DNA from: Microbacterium sp. Leaf288
GTDB lineage: Bacteria > Actinomycetota > Actinomycetes > Actinomycetales > Microbacteriaceae
DNA: 64,000 nt
Assembly: GCF_001422925.1 (NCBI RefSeq)
Contig: NZ_LMNI01000012.1
Location: 62,345-126,344, forward strand
Direction of reading: 5' to 3'
Position numbers and translations under genes: made by a program. The notes under the pieces are model-generated. The model was not told where the DNA came from. It made no database searches and was given only the letters and a program-made list of their open reading frames with translations. Each line of letters opens with the position of its first letter. Within the stretch, counting starts at the first letter, position 1. This document shows, in pieces, positions 1 through 6,980 of this stretch.

Positions 1-486
1 GCCGTCGGCCACGTAGAACTGGAACATCGCATGGCACGGCGCGAGCGCCATGTCGGGGATGTCGGCGGGGTTCCACGCCGACACGATCAGCCGACGCGAA
101 TCGGGGTTCGCGCGGATCTGGTCGAGCACGAGCGCGATCTGGTCGATGTGGTCGCCCGACGGCGTCGGCCACGACCGCCACTGCACCCCGTAGACCGGAC
201 CCAGCTCGCCCGCAGCATCCGCCCACTCGTCCCAGATGGTGACCCCGTTCTCCTGCAGCCACGCCACATTCGACTCGCCGCGGAGGAACCACAGCAGCTC
301 ATATGCGATCGACTTGAAGTGCACGCGCTTGGTCGTGATGAGCGGGAAGCCCTGTGCGAGGTCGAACCGGATCTGCCGGCCGAACGCACTGGTCGTGCCG
401 GTGCCGGTGCGGTCGTCCTTGTGGGTGCCGTGCTCGAGCACGTCTCGCAGAAGGTCTTCGTACGGGGTCGGGATCGGCGTCGTCAC
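1..486 (-). CDS. thyA: Thymidylate synthase ThyA (3' part outside window)
   Basis: Converts dUMP to dTMP with methylene-tetrahydrofolate in the cytoplasm. The visible 162 codons hold the family landmarks: the DRTGTGT phosphate loop near residue 22, the [10 protein letters not shown] segment, and the nucleophile Cys151 in [11 protein letters not shown]. About 100 C-terminal residues lie beyond the window edge (E. coli ThyA has 264). I chose the GTG at 486 rather than the in-frame GTG at 495, because a TATCGT -10 box (494-499, minus strand) sits seven bases upstream, the spacing of a leaderless mRNA. The identity is clear from the motifs; the start is an inference. Confidence 0.96.
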   Translation of the reverse strand, partial: MTTPIPTPYEDLLRDVLEHGTHKDDRTGTGTTSAFGRQIRFDLAQGFPLITTKRVHFKSIAYELLWFLRGESNVAWLQENGVTIWDEWADAAGELGPVYGVQWRSWPTPSGDHIDQIALVLDQIRANPDSRRLIVSAWNPADIPDMALAPCHAMFQFYVADG

Positions 487-493
487 GGCTGCC

Positions 494-499
494 ACGATA
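494..499 (-). promoter_or_regulatory. -10 box TATCGT of leaderless thyA
   Basis: On the minus strand TATCGT is followed by a seven-base spacer and the GTG at 486. This matches the TANNNT -10 motif placed for transcription to begin at the start codon. No -35 is obvious. Confidence 0.5.
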
Positions 500-622
500 C
501 CCGCGCCCCGGGACATCCCGGCCGTGCCCGCACCGTGTGCTCTCCTCACAGCGCCGAGTCGCCTTCTGTTACATCGATCGCGTCATATTCGCCGATTCGG
601 CCTCCATTCAGGTGAAAGGGGT

Positions 623-628
623 TAGCCT
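623..628 (+). promoter_or_regulatory. -10 box TAGCCT upstream of thioredoxin gene
   Basis: TAGCCT lies eight bases before the GTG at 637. There is no Shine-Dalgarno sequence between them, so a leaderless transcript is likely. Confidence 0.45.
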
Positions 629-636
629 GATCTGCT

Positions 637-1074
637 GTGACCCTGGTCGGAGCCCTCATCGCCCTCGCCGTGCTGCTTGCGGCGACGGTGGCACTCGGTG
701 TCTTCCTGAACTGGCGACAGTCGCAGGCCCGCCGCAACGTCGAGCACGAGGTCGTCGAACCTCACCGCCTCGGCGCCGACGGGCTCGGCGAGGTCGCCAC
801 CCTCTTGCAGTTCAGCACCGAGCTCTGCGCCCGCTGTCCGGGTGTGCACCGCACGCTCGCGGCCATCGCCGACGACCACGAGGGCGTGCGCCACCTCGAC
901 GTCGACCTGACCCATCGCCCCGACATCGCGAAGCACTTCCACGTCCTCCAGACGCCGACCACGCTCGTGCTCGACCGCAACGGCGTCGTGCAGACGCGCT
1001 TCGGCGGCGCCCCGGGTCGCGACGTGCTCGAGCTCGAGCTCAACCGGCTGATCGCGGAGGACGCGAATGTCTGA
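637..1074 (+). CDS. Membrane-anchored thioredoxin-family protein
   Basis: A 145-residue protein with one N-terminal membrane segment (about residues 2-25) followed by a thioredoxin-like fold. The redox motif is CARC in ELCARCPGVHR near residue 65, and QTPTTLVLDRNG supplies the cis-proline side of the active site. The C-terminal domain should act in thiol-disulfide exchange at the membrane; which side it faces cannot be read with certainty. The gene overlaps the following DUF4395 gene by 8 nt, and OsmC follows, so the three probably serve peroxide or thiol stress together. The GTG start is supported by the -10 box eight bases upstream. Confidence 0.85.
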   Translation: MTLVGALIALAVLLAATVALGVFLNWRQSQARRNVEHEVVEPHRLGADGLGEVATLLQFSTELCARCPGVHRTLAAIADDHEGVRHLDVDLTHRPDIAKHFHVLQTPTTLVLDRNGVVQTRFGGAPGRDVLELELNRLIAEDANV

Positions 1075-1609
1075 GCGACGGGATGCTGCGACCCCGCGTG
1101 GCATCGACCCCCGCGGTCCGCGCTTCGCGGCCGGCATCACCGCCGTGCTCCTCTTGATCGTCGTGTTCCTCGGGCTCACCGGCCTCTCGACGGCGCAGAC
1201 GGCCGAAGGATGGGCGATCTCCGCGGCGAGCGTGGCCCAGCGGATCCTCGACCCCGCCTTCCTCCTGCTGCTCGTGACGACCCTGCTCTTCCTGTGGGGC
1301 GTCGTCTCGCCGCGCACCGCGCCGTGGGGCGCGCTCTACCGCGCGGTCGTGGCGCCGCGCCTGTCGGCTCCGACCGAGCTCGAGGACCCGCGCCCGCCGC
1401 GCTTCGCGCAGGGCGTCGGCCTGTTCGTGTCGGCTCTCGGTCTCGTGCTGCAGCTGTTCGGCGTGCCGTGGGCATTGACGATCGCCGCCTCGGCGGCCTT
1501 CATCGCCGCGTTCCTCAACGCCGTGTTCGGGCTCTGCCTCGGCTGCCAGCTGTACCTCCTCCTGCAGCGCGCCGGCATCGTCGGCCGCACCCGCCCGGCG
1601 TCGGCCTGA
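1067..1609 (+). CDS. DUF4395 integral membrane protein
   Basis: A 180-residue multi-pass protein with four hydrophobic stretches, at about residues 23-45, 60-82, 113-130 and 133-160. The second half (PRPPRFAQGVG, then NAVFGLCLGCQLY with a CLGC pair) is the DUF4395 signature. It is translationally coupled to the thioredoxin gene through an 8-nt overlap. In actinobacteria DUF4395 proteins regularly sit beside thioredoxin or sulfurtransferase genes. The CLGC cysteines within or near the membrane are plausible partners for the CARC of the upstream protein; that pairing is inference, and no biochemical function is established. Confidence 0.85.
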   Translation: MSERRDAATPRGIDPRGPRFAAGITAVLLLIVVFLGLTGLSTAQTAEGWAISAASVAQRILDPAFLLLLVTTLLFLWGVVSPRTAPWGALYRAVVAPRLSAPTELEDPRPPRFAQGVGLFVSALGLVLQLFGVPWALTIAASAAFIAAFLNAVFGLCLGCQLYLLLQRAGIVGRTRPASA

Positions 1610-1685
1610 CGCCGCGTCGGCCGTCCGCGGACCGAGGGGCGCAGCATCCGGTGTCAACCCATCGCGGTGCGGCAGCCCGACGCCA

Positions 1686-1691
1686 TAGGCT
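1686..1691 (+). promoter_or_regulatory. Candidate -10 TAGGCT for osmC-family gene
   Basis: TAGGCT lies 48 bases upstream of the osmC-family ATG in a 130-base intergenic stretch. Transcription from it would give a leader of about 40 nt carrying the GAGGAGG ribosome-binding site. Confidence 0.35.
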
Positions 1692-1739
1692 GACGCGAGA
1701 CGCCCGGCACGCGGGCGCCCCGCCAGCGAGGAGGCCCAC

Positions 1740-2165
1740 ATGACCGTCACGAGCGAAGCAACCACGGTATGGAAGGGCGGTCTGTTCGACGGCTCCGGCG
1801 AGACCACGTTCGTGTCGTCCGGCCTCGGGACCTTCCCCGTCAACTGGAAGGCGCGCAGCGAGGGCTCCACGTCGGTCACGACGCCGGAGGAGCTGATCGC
1901 GGCCGCGCACGCTTCGTGCTTCAGCATGGCGTTCTCCCTCGCGCTGGCCGAGAACGGCACTCCCCCGGAGTCGATCGACACCACCGCCTCGGTCACGTTC
2001 AAGCCGGGCACGGGCATCACCGGCAGCCACCTGAACGTCAACGCGGTCGTCCCGGGACTCGAGCCCGAGGACTTCGAGCGACTCGCCCAGAGCGCAAAGG
2101 CCGGATGCCCCGTCTCGCAGGCCCTGGCGGGCATCGAGATCACAATCGAGGCCACGCTTGCCTGA
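1740..2165 (+). CDS. OsmC/Ohr-family peroxiredoxin
   Basis: A 141-residue cytoplasmic protein of the OsmC superfamily, thiol peroxidases acting on organic hydroperoxides. The two redox cysteines are visible: one in AAAHASCFSMAFS (near residue 60) and one in KAGCPVSQAL (near residue 123), with the TTPEELIAAAHA lead-in typical of the OsmC branch rather than Ohr. A strong GAGGAGG ribosome-binding site precedes the ATG. The stop overlaps the TTG start of the next gene. Placement after the thioredoxin/DUF4395 pair supports a peroxide-defence role. Confidence 0.93.
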   Translation: MTVTSEATTVWKGGLFDGSGETTFVSSGLGTFPVNWKARSEGSTSVTTPEELIAAAHASCFSMAFSLALAENGTPPESIDTTASVTFKPGTGITGSHLNVNAVVPGLEPEDFERLAQSAKAGCPVSQALAGIEITIEATLA

Positions 2166-3087
2166 AGGCCCACCGGGCGGTGACCACGGTCGGCGGATCG
2201 TCGTCGCCGGGGCGTCCGGCCTGATCGGCCGGGCGCTCGTCGAGAGCCTCCGCGCCGACGGCGCCCAGGTGACGACCCTCGTGCGCCGGCCCGCCGCGGC
2301 CGCGCACGAAGTCGAGTGGCTCACGACGGCCGAGCCGCTGGATCCCGCGGTGCTCGAGGGGACGGACGCGGTCGTCGGGCTCAACGGCGCGAGCATCGGG
2401 CGCTTCCCCTGGACGCCGTCGTACAAGAGCACCCTGCTGTGGTCGCGCATCGCGCCGACACGCGCGCTCGCCCGCGCGGTGCGCGAGCTCGGTACAGCGG
2501 CCCCGCACTTCGTGTCGGCATCGGCCGTGGGCTACTACGGCTCGGTGCCGGGCGCGCGCCTCGCAGAGGACGCACCGCGCGGCGAGTCGTTCCTCGCGGA
2601 TCTCTGCGGCGAGTGGGAGGCCGCGGCGTACGGCGCGGGGACGGATGCTGCGGTGTCGGTGCTGCGCACCGCCCCGATCGTGCACGTCGACGGCGTGCTG
2701 AAGCCGCTGATGCTCCTGACCAAGCTCGGCCTCTCCGGCCCGATCGGCCGCGGGACGCAGGCATGGCCGTGGATCTCGCTCGAGGACGAGGTGCGCGCCA
2801 TCCGGCACGTGATCGACGCCCGCCTCACCGGTCCCGTGAACCTCTCCGGCCCCACCCGCGCCACCGCGAACGACCTCGGGTTCGCGCTCGCGGTGAGGAT
2901 GAACCGCCCGTTCCTTCTGCGCGCGCCGGTGTGGGGCATGAAGCTCGCGCTCGGCGCGGACGCCACGGAGGCGATCCTCACCGCAGATGCGCACGTGGTG
3001 CCACAGGCGCTCGAGACGTCGGGCTTCGTGTTCTCGCACCCGACGGTCGAGGACGCGGTCGCGGCGGCCGTGCCCGCGGCATCCTGA
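2158..3087 (+). CDS. TIGR01777-type NAD(P)-binding epimerase-like protein
   Basis: A 309-residue extended short-chain dehydrogenase. The Rossmann motif GASGLIG lies near residue 18, SASAVGYYG is the family hallmark of the TIGR01777 (YfcH/SDR39U1-like) group, and the WISLEDEVRAI and SGPTRATANDLG blocks follow in the expected order. Substrate is unknown for the family. The TTG start overlaps the osmC stop by 8 nt; no better-placed ATG or GTG precedes the Rossmann strand. It probably belongs to the same transcript as the osmC-family gene. Confidence 0.88.
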   Translation: MPEGPPGGDHGRRIVVAGASGLIGRALVESLRADGAQVTTLVRRPAAAAHEVEWLTTAEPLDPAVLEGTDAVVGLNGASIGRFPWTPSYKSTLLWSRIAPTRALARAVRELGTAAPHFVSASAVGYYGSVPGARLAEDAPRGESFLADLCGEWEAAAYGAGTDAAVSVLRTAPIVHVDGVLKPLMLLTKLGLSGPIGRGTQAWPWISLEDEVRAIRHVIDARLTGPVNLSGPTRATANDLGFALAVRMNRPFLLRAPVWGMKLALGADATEAILTADAHVVPQALETSGFVFSHPTVEDAVAAAVPAAS

Positions 3088-3100
3088 TCCGACGCCAGGT

Positions 3101-3550
3101 TCAGCCGGCGCGGTCGGCCTTCTCGAGCCGGATGGCGGCCCGCACCGCCTCTCGTGCGCGGCGGCGGTCGCCGGCGGCGTCGTAGGCGAGTCCGAGCCGG
3201 TACCACGCCCGCCAGTCATCGGGGTGGGCCTCGGCGGCGGCGCGATACGCAGGGAAGACGGCGTCGCCGTCCTCGCGCATCACGCGGCCGCTCGGACGCA
3301 CGGCGACCTCCTCCTGCGGCAGTGCGTCCTCGGCCTCGAGCCGCTTGCCGAGCTGCTGCGCGCGCACGCCGAACCACAGCTCGCGCCCGAGGGCCCACGC
3401 GGCGATGAGCGGCAGCACCACGAGCGCCGCGCCCATCGCGATGCCGACCGGGTCGCCGCTCACGAGCAGCAGCCACGCGCGCTGCCCGACGAGCACGATG
3501 TACAGCGCGAGCAGCGCCGCCATGACGGCGACGCCGATGCGCGCGCTCAT
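3101..3550 (-). CDS. Membrane protein with C-terminal TPR-like helices
   Basis: A 149-residue protein with two N-terminal membrane segments (about 5-28 and 37-60), then a soluble region ending in a helical pair whose pattern, WRAWYRLGLAYDAAGDRRRA, is that of a tetratricopeptide repeat. It starts inside the dapB stop (ATGA overlap), so it is co-translated with dapB. A small membrane TPR protein after dapB recurs in related genomes as far as I know, but its function is unknown. A role as scaffold is only a guess. Confidence 0.8.
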   Translation of the reverse strand: MSARIGVAVMAALLALYIVLVGQRAWLLLVSGDPVGIAMGAALVVLPLIAAWALGRELWFGVRAQQLGKRLEAEDALPQEEVAVRPSGRVMREDGDAVFPAYRAAAEAHPDDWRAWYRLGLAYDAAGDRRRAREAVRAAIRLEKADRAG

Positions 3551-4362
3551 GCCCCGGTCGTGCGGGCGACCTGGCCGGGCACGCCACCCTCGTCGACAGG
3601 CCGACCGTCGGGCTGCGCCGCGCGGCGACCGATGCCGATGTCGATCAGGCTGTCGAGGCCGACGGTGACACCCGACGCGTCGCGCGCGGCGGCGAGGGCG
3701 AGACGGATGCCGGGACCGTACGCCTGCGCCGGCTCCACAGTGTCGTGCACGATGGTGAGCGATTCCCCTGCCCCCGACAGGATCGTCTCCTGCCGGGCGA
3801 CGACGCCCGGGCGACGCAGCGAGTGGATCGGCACGCTCGCGACCTGCTGGCCGCGGGCACGCTGGTCGACGTGCGGCGACTCGACCGGGCCGACGCCGTC
3901 ACGCGCGGCCGCGATGAGCTCGGCCGTGCGCACGGCGGTGCCGCTGGGCGAGTCGATCTTGGTCTCGCGGTGCGCCTCGACGATCTCGATCGACGGGAAG
4001 AACGGCGCCGCGGCGGCCGCGAGCGCCGAGCCCAGCACGGAGCCGAGCGAGAAGTTGGGGACGAAGACGGCACCCGTGCCGGCGGCCTCGACGAGGGGAC
4101 GGACCAGCGCGATGCGCTCGGCCGACCAGCCGGAGGTGCCGATGAGCACGTTGATGCCGCGCTCGATCGCGGCACGGACGACGTCGATCGACACGGCGGG
4201 CGTCGATGCGTCCACCACCAGGTCTGCGCCGTCGAGCTCGGACAGTTCCGACCGGGACGACAGCACCCCGGCGACCTCGAATCCGGGTTCGGCGTCGACC
4301 ACGTCGCGGATGATCGCTCCGAGCTTTCCGGTGCCGCCGACGATGGCCACGCGTGTCGTCAT
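3547..4362 (-). CDS. dapB: 4-hydroxy-tetrahydrodipicolinate reductase DapB
   Basis: Reduces the DapA product on the way to diaminopimelate and lysine, using NAD(P)H, in the cytoplasm. The protein has 271 residues with the nucleotide-binding GGTGKLG near residue 9 and the catalytic block EAHRETKIDSPSGTA (His131, Lys135). The second His of the usual EAHH motif is Arg. About 20 extra residues extend the C-terminus beyond the usual actinobacterial length of about 245 and run into the next gene. The ATG is placed six bases after a TAGGAT -10 box, a leaderless arrangement. Confidence 0.96.
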   Translation of the reverse strand: MTTRVAIVGGTGKLGAIIRDVVDAEPGFEVAGVLSSRSELSELDGADLVVDASTPAVSIDVVRAAIERGINVLIGTSGWSAERIALVRPLVEAAGTGAVFVPNFSLGSVLGSALAAAAAPFFPSIEIVEAHRETKIDSPSGTAVRTAELIAAARDGVGPVESPHVDQRARGQQVASVPIHSLRRPGVVARQETILSGAGESLTIVHDTVEPAQAYGPGIRLALAAARDASGVTVGLDSLIDIGIGRRAAQPDGRPVDEGGVPGQVARTTGA

Positions 4363-4368
4363 GCCTCC

Positions 4369-4374
4369 ATCCTA
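4369..4374 (-). promoter_or_regulatory. -10 box TAGGAT of leaderless dapB
   Basis: TAGGAT, a six-base GGAGGC spacer, then ATG at 4362 on the minus strand. The spacer resembles a ribosome-binding site but is too close to the start codon to serve as one. Confidence 0.55.
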
Positions 4375-4420
4375 GGCGGGGGCCGGCGAGCGGCCGGGCC
4401 TGCCGACCGCGGCAGACGCC

Positions 4421-4426
4421 TACGCT
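4421..4426 (+). promoter_or_regulatory. -10 box TACGCT of leaderless GNAT gene
   Basis: TACGCT is followed by a seven-base spacer and GTG at 4434. It is divergent from the dapB -10 box, with about 45 bases between the two hexamers. Confidence 0.55.
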
Positions 4427-4433
4427 GGAGGCC

Positions 4434-4907
4434 GTGGTGACTCTCCGACCCTCCCCCGTCGACGCGCCCGATGCCCACGACCTCCTCGCCGAGTACTTCC
4501 GGACCCGCACCGAAGGATTCGCCGACCAGGGCGTCGCGTACCGGACGACCTTCCCCGATCCGGCGGCCTTCGCGCCGCCCGCCGGCGTCTTCGTCCTGCT
4601 CGACGACGACGCGGGCGTCGCACAGGGCTGCGGAGGCATCCGTCTCATCCCCGAAGGGCCGCTCGGCCCGCGGTACGAGCTGAAGCACCTGTACCTGCGG
4701 CCGGTCACACGCGGGCGGGGGTGGGGCCGCCTGCTCGTCGAGGGGCTCGTCGAGCGCGCCCGTGGATTCGGCGCCGCCGAGCTCGTGCTCGACACGCACC
4801 ACTCGCTCGAGGCCGCCGGCGCGCTCTACGCGCGCACCGGATTCGTCGCGATCGAGCCCTACAACGACAACCCGAACGCGTCCCGCTGGTACGGCAAGGT
4901 GCTCTGA
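4434..4907 (+). CDS. GNAT-family N-acetyltransferase
   Basis: A 157-residue acetyl-CoA-dependent acetyltransferase. The acetyl-CoA pyrophosphate loop is RGRGWGRLL (about residues 97-105), preceded by the strand LKHLYLRP and followed by the helix and YARTGF motif with SRWYGKVL at the end. The substrate cannot be told from sequence. A GTG start at 4434 is preferred because the -10 box fits a leaderless mRNA; a second GTG follows immediately at 4437. The gene is divergent from dapB. Confidence 0.88.
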   Translation: MVTLRPSPVDAPDAHDLLAEYFRTRTEGFADQGVAYRTTFPDPAAFAPPAGVFVLLDDDAGVAQGCGGIRLIPEGPLGPRYELKHLYLRPVTRGRGWGRLLVEGLVERARGFGAAELVLDTHHSLEAAGALYARTGFVAIEPYNDNPNASRWYGKVL

Positions 4908-4920
4908 ACGCGGAGGCGGA

Positions 4921-5523
4921 TCAGACGGGGTAGACCTCGGGCAGGCCGGTCCGCAGCTCGACCGGAAGGTGCGCGAGATCGTTGTGCGACAGGAGCGTCC
5001 ACGGGCGCCCCTGCTTCTGCGCGATCACGGTCAGGCCGCAGTGCGCCTGGTTGAGCGTCATCCAGCGCCAGTCGGGCGCCTGCAGCACCTCGCGCACGAA
5101 CCACCCGATCACGAAGTTGTGGGTGATCAGGAGTTCGTGCACCTCGCCGCGCTTGCGCGCCAGGAACTCGCTCGTCGCGTCAGACATCTGCGCACGGCCG
5201 GCTTCGACCTCGGCGTCGGTGACCGAACCGAAGAACGGCTCGAAGGCGGCGGGCGTCTCGTCGGTCATGCCCGTCGGCACGCAGTCGAACAGCAGCGCGG
5301 ACGGTTCGGGCGTGAGCGACGGCATCCGTTCGGCGACCGCGCGGGCCGTCTGGCTGGCGCGCTCGAGCGGCGAGTGCCACAGCGCGTCGAACGGCACCCC
5401 GGAGAGCCGGTCCGCCAGCAGTGCGGCCTGCCGGCGGCCGCGAGGCGACAGCGGCCCGTCGACGAGTCCGTGCTCGGCATCCTGATGTTCGCCATGCCGC
5501 ACGAGGTAGATGTAGTGCGTCAC
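4921..5523 (-). CDS. Histidine phosphatase (phosphoglycerate-mutase-like) family protein
   Basis: A 200-residue protein that opens with the phosphohistidine motif LVRHGEH and has ERASQTARAVAE and the later ITHNFVIGWF block carrying the second histidine, the two halves of the branch-1 histidine phosphatase site. Substrate is unknown. I place the start at the GTG at 5523, where a GGAG ribosome-binding site lies eight bases upstream; the GTG at 5532 has none. A TAGGCT -10 box at 5574-5579 on the minus strand would give a leader of about 45 nt. Confidence 0.9.
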   Translation of the reverse strand: MTHYIYLVRHGEHQDAEHGLVDGPLSPRGRRQAALLADRLSGVPFDALWHSPLERASQTARAVAERMPSLTPEPSALLFDCVPTGMTDETPAAFEPFFGSVTDAEVEAGRAQMSDATSEFLARKRGEVHELLITHNFVIGWFVREVLQAPDWRWMTLNQAHCGLTVIAQKQGRPWTLLSHNDLAHLPVELRTGLPEVYPV

Positions 5524-5573
5524 GCAGTTCACTCCGTCGGGGATCCCGTGCCCTGGGGAAAGGCACGATATCC

Positions 5574-5579
5574 AGCCTA
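5574..5579 (-). promoter_or_regulatory. Candidate -10 TAGGCT of histidine phosphatase gene
   Basis: TAGGCT on the minus strand about 50 bases upstream of the chosen GTG. It is the only clear TANNNT box in the short gap between this gene and the preceding one. Confidence 0.35.
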
Positions 5580-5638
5580 CGACACGTCGCCGGGGCGATT
5601 CAGCGACTGTGGACGGCGAGTCCCAAGCGCGGGTGCGA

Positions 5639-6691
5639 CTACTCCGAGGCGCGCCCGATGTCGGACAGCTGGCCGCGGCTGAGGCGGACGCCGACGCCCT
5701 GCACGAGCTCCTCGACGTGCTGCGGCGCGTACGCGTTCACGATGGGCGCCGTGACGAGCTTCTGCGAGAGCAGCCAGGCGACCGCGACGGCCGCATCGGG
5801 GACGCCGAGATCGGCGCCGACGGCGTCGAGCGCGCGCAGCGTCCGACTCCCCCGGCGGTTGAGGTTCGCCGCGAGCTGCGCGCCGCGCACCGAGAGGGCA
5901 CCACGGATCTTCGAGCGCTGCCGGCCGGCGAGGAACCCGTGCTCCAGCGCGTGCGACGGGGTCACCGCCATGCCCTGCGCCCCGGCGACGAGTCGCAGGT
6001 CGGCGTCGAACTCGTGGCGGCGCAGCACGTTGAACGGGACGTCGAGCACCGCGATCCGGGGGTAGCCCGCCGACGCGAAGATGCGCGCCTCGACGAGCTG
6101 CGCGGCGCTGTAGCCGATCGCGCCGAGCGCCCGCACCTTGCCGGTCTCGACGAGCCACTCCGCCGTGGCGAGCGTGTCTTCGAGCGACGATGCACGATCG
6201 GTGGTCGCGTCGAGGTAGAGGACGTCGATGCGGTCGGTGCGCAGGCGGGTCAGCGAAGCCTCGACGGCGCGCACGAGGTTGACCGGGCCCAGACCGGGGT
6301 TGTCGGCATGGCCGCCGACGCGAACGGCGAGGACGATGTCGTCGCGAAGGCCGCGGGACTGCAGCCACTGGCCGATGATGTGCTCGCTGCGACCGCTCGA
6401 GTAGCTGTCGGCCGTGTGCACGGCGTTGCCGCCCAGTTCGGCGTAGGTGTCGAGGATCGCGTGGCTCGACTCGAGGTCGACGTTCCACCCGAACTCGGCG
6501 GCGCCGAGGATCAGGGGGAAGATGTGCGAGCCGCTCTCACCGAGCGCGACGCGCACGTTGCTGCCGATCGAAGGGCCCTGCACGGGGATCGGAGCAGAGG
6601 GGTGCGGGCCGCGCACGACGGCGCCCGGCTGCGCGGGCGCGGCATCCGGACTCGACGACGGGAGCGTCGAGTCAACGCCGAAGTAAGCCAT
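5639..6691 (-). CDS. Aldo/keto-reductase-fold protein with degenerate catalytic tetrad
   Basis: A 350-residue protein with an unusual proline-rich N-terminal extension of about 50 residues, then an aldo/keto reductase barrel (ILGAAEFGWN, the SSGRSEHIIG turn, EASLTRLRTDRID, GKVRALGAIGYSA). The catalytic tetrad is mostly absent: the usual Asp of DTAxxY is His92, the Lys is Arg124 in LAVRVGG, and the His is Asp161 in LYLDATT; only Tyr97 remains. It is therefore probably not an ordinary oxidoreductase and may be a binding or regulatory protein. The ATG at 6691 has a GAGGGGG ribosome-binding site. Confidence 0.82.
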   Translation of the reverse strand: MAYFGVDSTLPSSSPDAAPAQPGAVVRGPHPSAPIPVQGPSIGSNVRVALGESGSHIFPLILGAAEFGWNVDLESSHAILDTYAELGGNAVHTADSYSSGRSEHIIGQWLQSRGLRDDIVLAVRVGGHADNPGLGPVNLVRAVEASLTRLRTDRIDVLYLDATTDRASSLEDTLATAEWLVETGKVRALGAIGYSAAQLVEARIFASAGYPRIAVLDVPFNVLRRHEFDADLRLVAGAQGMAVTPSHALEHGFLAGRQRSKIRGALSVRGAQLAANLNRRGSRTLRALDAVGADLGVPDAAVAVAWLLSQKLVTAPIVNAYAPQHVEELVQGVGVRLSRGQLSDIGRASE

Positions 6692-6850
6692 GTGCCACCC
6701 CCTCACGAGATCCCTTACGGGAGTCGTGATCACTATGCGCGCCCCCCGGCGCTTACACAAAGGGTAGGCCAGTCCGGACAGGGCGCCGTTCCCTGAGGCG
6801 AACTATGGATAAACATTACATAACGCTTTGGTCACGAAGGGCTGATCCCT

Positions 6851-6866
6851 AGGGGATATGTCCCCT
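6851..6866. repeat. Palindrome, possible operator
   Basis: Six-base arms AGGGGA/TCCCCT around TATG, about 160 bases upstream of the AKR-fold gene, next to the AT-rich promoter-like patch. It could be an operator; the protein that binds it is unknown. Confidence 0.3.
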
Positions 6867-6910
6867 GTTCGGCGGACACCATGCGCCAAGCACCTACCGG
6901 ACGACTTACG

Positions 6911-6946
6911 ACGGATGCCCGCCCCCTTTCGGGGACGGGCATCCGT
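6911..6946 (-). terminator. Hairpin terminator of pnp (GGATGC-core stem)
   Basis: Near-perfect stem of about 15 bp: ACGGATGCCCG plus CCCC pairs with GGGG plus CGGGCATCCGT around CTTTC, with one bulged base. It lies 35 bases past the pnp stop. Confidence 0.65.
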
Positions 6947-6980
6947 GATTCCAGACCGGCTATCACCGGACGGCGAGGAG

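Larger units (their letters stand above)
6692..6980. other. 289-base gap between pnp 3' end and AKR-fold gene
   Basis: Contains the pnp terminator hairpin (6911-6946), a palindrome AGGGGA-TATG-TCCCCT at 6851-6866, and an AT-rich patch around 6805-6840 that is unusually AT-rich for this genome and probably holds the promoter of the AKR-fold gene on the minus strand. No protein-coding region is apparent. Confidence 0.5.
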
